A program made the translations under genes and the position numbers. This document shows positions 35,546 through 44,622 of a stretch of DNA of 64,000 nt, one piece after another. This DNA comes from Heliocidaris tuberculata. Taxonomy: Eukaryota; Echinodermata; Echinoidea; Camarodonta; Echinometridae. The notes below the pieces were generated by a model. The model saw nothing but the letters and a program-made list of their open reading frames with translations. It made no database searches and was not told the DNA's origin. Position 1 is the stretch's first letter. Each line of letters opens with the position of its first letter. The DNA lies in assembly GCA_025618425.1 (NCBI GenBank), contig CM046835.1:18804436-18868435 (forward strand), in the 5' to 3' direction.

Positions 35546-36066
35546 GACAACCCGAAAACATAATCACGATAAAAAATGAAGTGTAATTCCAGCAGAGGCA
35601 TCTCTCTCTACGTCTCTCTACGCAATGCCATTTCATAAATATTCTGACCAAATGGTCATCATGATGATTGTGTTGTCCTTAAGTCACCTCAACTGCATAA
35701 AACGTAAAGATATAGCATCTGTGAGAAGTGCAACCTATCTGGTAACGAATACATCAGTTTGTATCGAACTGAGGTTGTTGCATTATTCAAATAAAGAATA
35801 TAATTAAATTTTAAAAAAGAATCCGTCGGTATAATTTAGTTGGTAAATGTAAACAAGATATGGCCGTACGTACAACTTCCATCATATAAATTGTCTGATG
35901 TTCATTTCCTAAGCAAGGCAGGCAAGTGAAGCAAGAAATACAGCGTGAATACCCCTTTACGATAAGAATGCTGTATGCGAAAATATGTTTATAACATATG
36001 ACACTTTCCAGCACCTGTTGAAAACATTGTTGGCTTATGTTTTCTGCTAAAACTAAAAACTAAACC

Positions 36067-36729
36067 TTAAAAGACCCCCTGCAACCCAAATGCAACCCAA
36101 AATGCAAGTTTATTGCTGTTGCTGTGCAGGGATGCATACAACTAATATTCTGTTATTCAAACATCTAGATATGTTTCATAGATTTTTTAATGTTTTGTGA
36201 AATATTTTTCCCAACCTCTTAAGCTCCACCCTAAAAAAAGCTCCAGATCTCATTCCTGCAATGACATCATCTGTCAATCATCAGTCAGCTACACTAACAT
36301 TCCACAATAGACGGTGGAATGTAACTTCCCCCAGCCCAGCACATGCTTACTATCGAATTGCATGCTTTCAAACAATACCTCCTCATTACCCTTCTTTTCC
36401 TGGTGATGCTACAGCATGTCTGACATAGCAACTCTTATGTCGGCATTGTATGGTCTATTAGAACAGATGGTCATCTCTGGCAAAGCTACATACCACTGTA
36501 TCTCCTTAGCTGACTAATGATTGACAGATGATGTCATTGCAGGAATGAGATCTGGGGCATTTTTTTTTTTTTTTTAGGGTGGAGCTTAGTACGTTTGAGA
36601 AGATGATTTTAAAAATATTTAAAAAATTTATGAAACATATTTAGATGTTTGAATAACAAAATATAAGTTGTATGCATACCTGAACATCAACAGGAATCAA
36701 CTTGTATTTGGGTTGCAGGGGACCTTTAA
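36067..36729. mobile_element. TTAA-type foldback element F3
   Basis: Ends TTAAAAGACCCCCTGCAACCC and GGGTTGCAGGGGACCTTTAA. Long arms include GACATCATCTGTCAATCAT mirrored by ATGATTGACAGATGATGTC. TTAA lies at both tips. Confidence 0.9.
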
Positions 36730-37069
36730 GGAAAGACAAATAGCTAAAATTGATCATTTATATGATCCCACAGAAATCGATTACCTATAAAGACTGAAGT
36801 TTATTTGCAATCATGCATGCTAATCTAGCTAATGTATGAAGATAATATTCAAATTTGTCTCACTATTATCTTTGGGAGAACTTAAATCTCCCTTCGTCGT
36901 CCATTGCTTCCCCAGTGCACCGGGGGTGGTTGTGGCCTGTCTACTTCCCAGTAATCTGTGTAAAAGATTTTGGCGTCGTTGTTTGATTCTTGGTCACAGG
37001 CACTCCTGGACCGTGGGTCCCGTGAGTGGAAAGAGGGCCATCGCCTGCTAGTACAAGAACAACAGCTGC

Positions 37070-37158
37070 AGTAATAATAATGATGATGATGATGATGAGG
37101 ATGATGAGGATGATAATAGTAAAAAAATTTAAAAAAATAAATAATGATAATAATAATA

Positions 37159-37193
<35 letters not shown>

Positions 37194-37325
37194 CATCGTC
37201 ATCATCATACTTATAATAACAATAATATTGATATTAATAATCATAATAATAATAGTTTTAGTAAGAGGAATAACAGTAATAATAATAATAATAATAATGA
37301 CAATAATGATAATAATAATGTCTCA
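37070..37325. repeat. trinucleotide microsatellite (ATG/ATA)n
   Basis: GATGATGATGATG then (AAT)n with variants. It abuts the donor of the CCP exon at 37329. Poly-Asn and poly-Ile frames are artefacts. Confidence 0.95.
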
Positions 37326-37328
37326 AAC

Positions 37329-37521
37329 CTGTGCAAGTGGGTAGATCTGCTGACAATGTACCATCACCAAGGCAGGAGACAACAGCACTGCCGTTGAGGG
37401 GCGTAACTATCGTCGCATGTGAAAACACAGCCTGCTCTAAATGGAATCCTGAAACCAGGTCCACAATTTGCGTCACAATTTCGTAGGTTTGGCGACAGCT
37501 GTAGGATGATACACTCAACAG
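37329..37521 (-). pseudogene. CCP/sushi exon B with +1 frameshift
   Basis: Acceptor CTGTTTTAG, donor CACAG|GTTTGA. Phase 1 entry gives AVECIILQLSPN, RNCDANCGPGFRIP and GCVFTCDDSYA. After one surplus base in GCCCCTC (about 37400) the other frame continues LNGSAVVSCLGDGTLSADLP, then TC. The four CCP cysteines and the hydrophobic core are present. Length 193; 192 would be phase 1-1. Confidence 0.75.
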
Positions 37522-38031
37522 CTAAAACAGATCAAGCAAAAAATTGGTGACTAGTCATCCTCAAAGACGTCGCTGCCGTACCTTAAGTATCTTAAGTTGA
37601 TCGAATCATTCTATGAAGTATTTGTGTTTGAGATCTTCTAAAATTCGAACAGAATACAGAATAGTCTGCGCGCGCTGCCTCTATTTAAATTCCCCTTCTT
37701 CTTCTAATTCTTATTTTTCTTTTTCTTTTTCTCATCTTCTATTCTTTTTTTTTTTTTACATGAAATCATCAAAGTAACGATAAATGGTACATTTTATGTT
37801 ATCAATTCGCTTGTTTTGTTGTTGTTTTTTGGGGGTGTGGGTGTGTTTGTTTGTTTCGTTTTGTTTGTTTGTTTTTGTTTTGTTTGTTTTTGTTTTTCGG
37901 GAGTACTTTTCTGTCAAAGAAATTACAAGTCCATGTTGGAAACAATTAGTATGAATTTGTCGTCGGAACTTTAAACATGACACTGTTAAAAAAAATAAAA
38001 ATAGTGCTGAACATTACGTAGAAGAGTAAAC

Positions 38032-38163
38032 TCCCTAACAGTTATGCACAAAGGGACAAGACAGATAACGTTGCCACAAAATACTTGGACGTATAAATAA
38101 CTGTAATTATGTTGTAGACGTCACATCATGGGTTGATACATCACACACACACGCGCACACACA

Positions 38164-38204
<41 letters not shown>

Positions 38205-38405
38205 TAATGAAAAAATTAGCAAAATAAATGAACCCTGAACATTTAGGAATAGTAAGTATTACAAGCAAAATGATCGAATGTTCTATACTGAAAGTCACTG
38301 TCGGTTATGCACACAAGGGACAAGACAGATAACGTTGCCACAAAATACTTGGACGTATAAATAACTGTAATTATGTTGAAACTAGACGTCACATCATGGG
38401 TTGAT

Positions 38406-38500
<95 letters not shown>
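38032..38500. repeat. two tandem ~270-bp units ending in (CA)n(TA)n
   Basis: Units at ~38040 and ~38303 share GTTATGCACA, AAGGGACAAGACAGATAACG, TTGCCACAAAATACTTGGAC, GTATAAATAACTGTAATTATG and GACGTCACATCATGGGTTG, followed by (CA)n then (TA)n. A third unit is nested in the transposon at 38938-40106. Confidence 0.9.
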
Positions 38501-38501
<1 letters not shown>

Positions 38502-38655
38502 TTACAATGTATAACTGTATCTCAAAGCATTCGCTCAAAGCATGCGGCTTGTCATTGTCCAAAACTCACCTGCCCCCGACAAAGGAATTAATTAATGAGG
38601 TTGAAGATTTGTCAGTCTGTCGGTTAATTGAATTTGGTGTCGCCGAAACCACTGG

Positions 38656-38775
38656 CCCGTCTCCGTGGTCTAGTGGTTAAGGCATTGGCATTCTAAGCCA
38701 ACGACCCAGGTTCGATTCCCAGCGGAGCCATTTTTTCAACCTTTGCAAAAATTTGAAAAAGGGAGGACAGCACTG
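38656..38775 (+). mobile_element. tRNA-derived SINE (second family)
   Basis: CCGTGGTCTAGTGGTTAAGG (box A), an anticodon stem-loop TTGGC-ATTCTAA-GCCAA (anticodon TCT, Arg-like) and box B GGTTCGATTCC, ending CGGAGCCA. The T stem has two mismatches and the tRNA is followed by TTTTTTCAACCTTTGC, AAAAATTT and GGGAGGACAGC. The same tail recurs at 47548-47611, so this is a SINE, not a tRNA gene. Confidence 0.75.
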
Positions 38776-38834
38776 GGGAACTTTGAATTAAGCTACGCAA
38801 CCATTATTCTCTCATTTCATTTCTCACAATATAC

Positions 38835-38841
38835 ATATACG

Positions 38842-38874
<33 letters not shown>

Positions 38875-38884
38875 TAATATATAT

Positions 38885-38930
<46 letters not shown>

Positions 38931-38937
38931 ATATTAT
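38835..38937. repeat. (TA)n microsatellite with variants
   Basis: ATATATATACATATATATAT-type repeats directly abutting the left end of the transposon at 38938. TA-rich sequence also lies at the right end, so the element probably inserted into it. Confidence 0.9.
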
Positions 38938-39497
38938 CATTGGCGTATCTAGGTATTCTGGCGCCCGGGGCAAACTATTAAGTCTGCCCCCCCCCCCCCC
39001 CTCTTGCCCAAACTCAGATTAATGAGCGTTTTTAATATAGAAATGATGACACCACGTGAAAATGAGTTTTGATTTGTTGATAGCCCAAACTTGATGAGTT
39101 ATTGTATAAGCGAGGGAGCAACGCGACCGAGCGGCAGATTTTTTATTTTTTTTTCCTTTTCACCCACAAATTGAAATATCTTATGTATTTTTACCCTTCA
39201 AAAAAAAAATCCAAGGAAATACAGCGACCCAGCAAAGATTTTTTTTTTTTTTAATTTTGAACATTCCAATTGGGGGGGGGGGGGGGGCGCAAAATAAATG
39301 AAAACCCTGAACAAATATATTTGAGGAATTTAGTAAGGTATTACAAGGCAAATTTATGATTTCTTTCGAATGTTCTATACTTTGAAAGTCAGTCTGTCGG
39401 TTATGCACACAAGGACAAGACAGATAACGTTGCCACAAAATACTTGGACGTATAAATAACTGTAATTATGTTGAAACTAGACGTCACATCATGGGTT

Positions 39498-39590
<93 letters not shown>

Positions 39591-40106
39591 ATAGTTTATT
39601 TTGAACATTCAAATGGGGGGGGGGCGCAAAATAAATGAAAACCTGAACAAATATATTTGAGGAATTTAGTAAGGTATTACAAGGCAAATTTATGATTTCT
39701 TTCGAATGTTCTATACTTTGAAAGTGCTTTTTATGCACTTATATCCCATCTGGGGGTGCAAAATTTAACAAGGTCCTGCCTTATGCAGGGGGGGGGGGGC
39801 AAAGCAACCAGAATCAATTAGTGGTTAACACTTTAAAAACGCCTTTGGGGGCGCGAAATAGCTAGATCTTGAATATAATTATGCGAGGGAGCAAAGCGAC
39901 CGAGCTCTAGAAAATTTTCGCATTTCAAACCCTGTAAAACACCATTTCTTACGCATTTTGTCTTGACTGGGGCGCAAATAATCCTCAAAGACCATAAAAA
40001 TTTCTTGTCTTTCTCCCCCTTTTCTTTCTCACTTTTGCGTCTTTGCGCCCCCTTCTAGTGCCGCCCGGGGCACGTGCCCCCTCTGCCCCCCGTAGATACG
40101 CCACTG
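38938..40106 (-). mobile_element. hAT-like MITE family B, copy 3, with internal segmental duplication
   Basis: Reverse-oriented copy of the 33092-33885 element: left end CATTGGCGTATCTAGGTATT, right end GTAGATACGCCACTG, with all family blocks in reverse. It is ~370 bp longer because the block AAAATAAATGAAAACC through GAATGTTCTATACTTTGAAA occurs twice (39287-39388 and 39627-39723). Between them lies a third GTTATGCACACAAGG...(CA)n(TA)n unit. Confidence 0.9.
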
Positions 40107-40176
40107 ATATATATACTATATATATATATATATATATATATATGATTAAAGTCGTTGCAAGGCCTGACCTACAATT

Positions 40177-40671
40177 TTAAGGGGAAGTTCACCTGAAGAT
40201 CACTTGAGTTTAAAAAATGCAGAAAAAATAAAGAAAAATATTGGCGAAGGTTTGATGAAAATCGGTCAAATAATAAAAGAGTTATGAGTATTTAAAGTTT
40301 TGGATTCGTGACGTCACATGCGAGATGCCCATTGGTCATGTAATAAATATTCCATATATTCGCATTTTTTTACATTCCACGATAAATTGATATTGTTTCT
40401 TTTCAGAATCTAGTATTGAATAACATTTCTGACAATATATCAAATGCACAGACGAAAATATTCTAAATTTTCTGAGAAACTGTATTTTATGGAATATTTA
40501 TCACATTACATAATGGAGGAGTGCTCGCATGTGACGTCACAAAATCAAAACTTCAAAAGTCCATAACTCGTTATTCTTTAACGGATTTTGTCCAAACTTT
40601 CGCCAATATTTTCTTTATTTTTTCTGCATTTTTTTAACTCAAGTAATCTTCGGGGTGAACTTCCCCTTTAA
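40177..40671. mobile_element. TTAA-type foldback element F4
   Basis: Ends TTAAGGGGAAGTTCACCTGA and GGGTGAACTTCCCCTTTAA. Arms include GTGACGTCACATGCGA mirrored by TCGCATGTGACGTCAC. TTAA lies at both tips. It sits 58 bp from the donor of CCP exon A. Confidence 0.9.
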
Positions 40672-40728
40672 AAGAGGGAACGGTTGTAAAATCAACTGAT
40701 TTTGAAATAGGTAAAAAATATACTTTAC

Positions 40729-40925
40729 CTCGACAACTTGGAAGTTCAGATGACAAGGATCCGTCCACTGACACGTTACACTTGATTTGCCAACAAGACG
40801 GTAGCCAATTTGGTCACATTCGAAGGTGCATGTTTTCACATTAGACGACTTAGTACAGCTAATTTTAGATTGAGGTTTGCAGTCTCTTGATATCAAGTGT
40901 ACACCGAATGACGGCACATAGCAAG
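40729..40925 (-). pseudogene. CCP/sushi exon A with -1 frameshift
   Basis: Acceptor CTTGCTTTCAG, donor CGAG|GTAAAG. Phase 1 entry gives ACYVPSFGVHLISRDC, KISCTKSSNVKTCTFEC and GYRLVGKSSVTCQ. The expected end DGSLSSELPSCR lies one frame over, after CAGTGG (about 40772). Length 197; 198 would be phase 1-1. It aligns with exon B along its length (DGSLSSELPSC against DGTLSADLPTC). Confidence 0.75.
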
Positions 40926-41257
40926 CTGAAAGCAAGAAGAGGCTTTCTTTGGATAAGTTTGACGAAACTTTAAAGACATTTAAAATGTCGGAGCGGAGGA
41001 CATTATGAACATAAAATTGTGTCAGAAAAAGGGTGAGGAGGTTGAATATAGTTTAAAATTTGGTTATTTTCACTCCTTCATTAAATGTAATTTTTGTTTT
41101 AATCATAAAAAAATAATCATCTCACTATCAGAACCAATCTACATTCGCTTTAATAGTAAAACGGGAAATTCATATTCAATTCGTCTAACCCATCTTATAT
41201 GGGTAAAAACGTCTATGGGAAACCTGTTTTGTTAAATTTTCATTGAATTCGTGTAAA

Positions 41258-41409
41258 TTGGGGGGGGGGGGGGGGGATCTCCAGACTCGTTTTATCATAG
41301 TGTTTGATATTTATTATCATCATTATTATTATAAGTAGTTGTTTTGTTTTTGTTTTTGTTTTTGTTTTTGTTTTTGTTTTTGTTTTTTTTTTGGGGGGGG
41401 GGGGGGGGT
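41258..41409. repeat. poly-G tracts flanking a (GTTTTT)n run
   Basis: G(18) near 41260-41277, an ATT-rich patch, (TTTTTG)n from 41340 and G(16) near 41393-41408. Non-coding. Confidence 0.9.
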
Positions 41410-41579
41410 TGGGTGAGATCATTGAATAGTTACGGTTTAATATTTTTCTGAAATATTACGTAGCCGGAGGAAATAATACTTTATCCTACCATTCGGACAT
41501 TATATACGATGTGTTGTAAAAATTATCAATATACATGCGAGAAATATTTTAGAAATTAAACACAATTGAACCCCTTTAC

Positions 41580-41785
41580 CGTGTATGAGACCATCAGAGA
41601 TCAACTTATCAGTGAGACCATTAATCGCGTAGTCCCTTGTGTCTTCTCCGTTGTTTTCGTATCGCACAACATCGCGGATTCCTGTCACTTCATCCTTCAC
41701 CATTGCATCATATACGATGGGATTCGATAATTTATTCAGTCGAGCGTAAGTGATGAAACTGATTTTTCGACAATATGTTTGTAAT
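41580..41785 (-). pseudogene. vWA exon 2 with -1 frameshift
   Basis: Acceptor CCACCTCATAG, donor CACG|GTAAAG. Entry in phase 1 reads DYKHIVEK, then, one base short in GAAAAATC, the other frame gives ISFITYARLNKLSNPIVYD, then GIRDVVRYENNGEDTRDY and LTDKLISDGLIHG. FITYA and the GEDTRDYAI loop match strand B and the MIDAS Thr of vWA domains. Length 206; 207 would be phase 1-1. Confidence 0.65.
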
Positions 41786-43864
41786 CTATGAGGTGGAATG
41801 AATGCCATGATATATCCATGGATATACTACTGAATATATTAATAAAATTATATATGATATAATTATATTCAATCGACGAGAGTTTTTTATCTTATTCAGT
41901 ACTGCTGAAATAAATAATACAATTTTACAAATCAATGATTTCATGTAGTATTCAGGTACGAGAGGAAAGTAATATGAAAAGTAATATGATGCAGAGAGTT
42001 ATAGACCTTTATGTCGATTCTTTACATGTCGACTAGTTTAAGTGCTGACCTTGTTAGCTTCTGGACGCTTTACAGAAGGAAGATTGTGGGTAGACTCTAG
42101 AGAAATGCTATATTTCCTTTAAAATTCCAGACCATCGTATACTATTCATATATGATTAATATATATATTTTTAGAATATTGATTGTGATTGATTTCTTTT
42201 CACACTTCCTTGGAATTTGTTGGAAATGTTAAACATTAAATGTTGATACCTTTATTTGTATTGATGACATAAGTAACATAAGTCTGTTTACTGTGAAAAC
42301 ATCGCACTTTCAGAAGAACAGCTTCCTTGTCTATTGAGGTTTCCTTAATTGTATCTGACAGTTTGGACGTTCACACTAAGAACGGAGCTTATTGATAGTA
42401 AACCACTTGCAAAGTTTCAGTTGAAATAAAGGAAACACCAAGAGCAAAAGTCAGTTATGATAGATATGAATTTACAATGAGACTATCAATTCACTTGATG
42501 AACGATAACTTTGATCTCAGGCCAAAAATAAGGGAATTGTAGCAAGATGATTTGGAAATCTATGAAAAGATTGTTTATTTCATACTTTTGTTATGGAGGA
42601 TAGTAGTCCGTATGTTTGTATTATGGGTTTTAGCAATGGCAGTGACCTACCTCATTTTTAAAATATCGTTGTTATGAAGTTTAATTACTGGTAAAGGTGA
42701 AAATTACTTCGTGAGCTTCCTAGTTTTATTTTTTTGTTCTATGTGGAAGAATAATATGATAACAATGTAACAAATTTTGACATATTTGTCTTGTCGTATA
42801 CATCCATATCTGTGCCCAGTGCTATATGATGAACTTCCAAAGACTGCAAAGCATCACAATACATAAATATTCACACTTACTTCATAATCAACTAAAATCA
42901 TTTATTTGATACTTACGACACCTGTTTTCCTATGAAGTGGAAAGAGGGCATCACCTTCCTCAAACTTCTGCACGGATTCTTGATCGCGCACATAGACGGG
43001 AAGGAAAAATACGGGGAAAATGCAAACTGAGGCTCATCAAATTTTCTGTCCACTTTATTGTCATCATGATTTCTTGATAACCCTTCTACAGACAACTGAA
43101 ATTCTGTTCTTTTCTTTTGAACATGTTGAATGAAATACCGTGGACTCTGTTTAAAACTCCGATTTTTGCTTACTTTAATATGATATTCAAGCACAATGAT
43201 TTTTTGTCTTCCTAACAACAAATGCCGAAATGCGTGTATTCCAGAATGATTCGAAATCATCTGACCATGGAAGAACTCACTCGAGATTTTAGTCATGGCG
43301 GCTAGAATGGAGGCAAACTAAATTATATTTATTTCTTTCAGATAATGCAAATGTAAATCCAGTATGAAAAATATCCACCTGCCGCCCTCTTAAATGTCTA
43401 AAAAAATGTGCTTCTGTTTAATGTATTGTCAACTTTTATTCACAATGTTTTTAATGTCGGGTAAAGTGTGTAGAAATAGTGTCTCAAGGATTTCAGGATT
43501 ACAGGGCAACTATTTAACCCATCTGACAACTACCCACAGGTCAGTTACCTCCTCCCCCCCCCCCCCCCCCCCCCCCCTCCCCTGGCCACTACCATCAAAT
43601 AATCTAAAAAGGGTGGTTAGTACAAGCAATGGGGTAATCCTTCTACGGGTTTGTCCTAAAAGGATATTTGTCCGAGAAAGTTATCCGAACATGTGCGGAA
43701 AAAAATTCGCATCCGGGGGAGATTTCCAGCGTCCTTTTGTGAGCATGGCTGGATTTTACTACTCGATCCAGCGTTAAAAGCATCAAAGCATGTAGCTTCA
43801 AGATCAAAGTAAGGGCAAAATTGTCATTTTTGACTACGCTGGTTCGTTTTGCTTCTTTTTCTTC

Positions 43865-44242
43865 GATCGGTCTGCGATCCGATTTCAGAAGAAAATGTCA
43901 TATCAATTGACAAATCATTTAAAAATGAACAATATTTTTGATTGAGGGTCTGAATAGTCATACAGATAGTAAAATCGATAATACGGCCTTTGCCGAGTTT
44001 TCTAGTCTGTGGAATGGCCAAATCGGCTCCGAGTCGTAGTGACGTCACAAAAATCGTACGACTGCCTACGATTTGAAACTAATTTTGCCCTTATTCCCTG
44101 TAGAAAGCTGACAGCTCACCAAAACCCTATGTTTAGTATTCATATTACTTTTCAGAACCTGAATAGGGTAGAATTCATGTGTTAAAATGCCAATATTTAA
44201 TGCCAAAGCGATTTATTTCACAAATCGGATCGCAGACCGATC
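43865..44242. mobile_element. inverted-repeat element C, copy 1
   Basis: GATCGGTCTGCGATCCGATT at 43865 is mirrored by AATCGGATCGCAGACCGATC near 44223-44242. The internal landmarks TGGCCAAATCGGCTCCGA, GTGACGTCAC and GCCTACGATTTGAAAC recur inverted at 56585-56970. Confidence 0.7.
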
Positions 44243-44489
44243 GTAAGGTGTACGGTGGCTTTAATGTATCTCCTTAATTTTTTTTTCTTCTCACTATTAC
44301 TGTATAGCGGTGTGTCTGGAATATTCCTCTACATTAGTTTCAATAGTCTTATTGTCGGCAGCCGACATACTCTAAGCGTCATTACGAGGCCTACATTATG
44401 ACAGCACACTCTATCTACAGTATCAGTTTTCTTAGGAAACAAAAAATATATTATTATATCAACAATTATCCAACAGATAAAGAACTTAC

Positions 44490-44622
44490 CATGGTCAAAG
44501 TGAATTTGAACTGCATCGAGGAGTTTCCTTGAAGAAAAATGATATATTTTCCCCGGATTGAACATGTTGGTGATTGCTCGTCGCACTCGAAAGCTCTAAA
44601 CTTTGTTTGGACCATACGTCAC
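44490..44622 (-). pseudogene. vWA exon 1 with +1 frameshift
   Basis: Acceptor TGTTTCGCAG, donor CATG|GTAAGT. Phase 1 entry gives GDVWSKQSLELSSATS and VQSGENISF. After one surplus T in ATTTTTC the other frame continues SSRKLLDAVQIHFDHG, a typical vWA helix 1. The DxSxS metal motif is not intact (ELSSA at its place). Length 133; 132 would be phase 1-1. Confidence 0.55.

Larger units (their letters stand above)
32767..44622 (-). pseudogene. vWA-CCP-CCP-transmembrane protein gene with four one-base frameshifts
   Basis: Six minus-strand exons with good GT-AG borders: 44490-44622 and 41580-41785 (first half of a vWA domain), 40729-40925 and 37329-37521 (CCP/sushi domains), 33978-34069 (transmembrane), 32767-32842 (cytoplasmic). 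The vWA resembles the complement factor B and SVEP1-type A domain, with ISFITYARLNK as the second strand and GEDTRDYAINGL as the metal-site Thr loop. Each of the four extracellular exons has one base too many or too few in a run. Correcting it makes every one of them a phase 1-1 exon, as expected for shuffled extracellular modules. The second half of vWA was not found. The intact tail exons favour a recent loss, an allele-specific loss, or assembly indels. A signal-peptide exon was not identified. Confidence 0.6.

Noticed and set aside
36882..37397. Frames over (ATG/ATA)n, including a possible linker exon near 36981-37030
   Set aside because: Mostly microsatellite. The GDGPLSTHGTHGPG stretch has a possible acceptor but no donor in a fitting phase.
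38660..38735. Possible tRNA-Arg gene
   Set aside because: T-stem mismatches and a tail shared with a second copy identify it as a SINE.
42913..43296. Minus-strand frame of 127 codons starting MTKISSEFFHG, and a short candidate exon near 42913-42965
   Set aside because: Good ATG context, but no domain, and its phases do not fit between the two vWA exons, which join directly.
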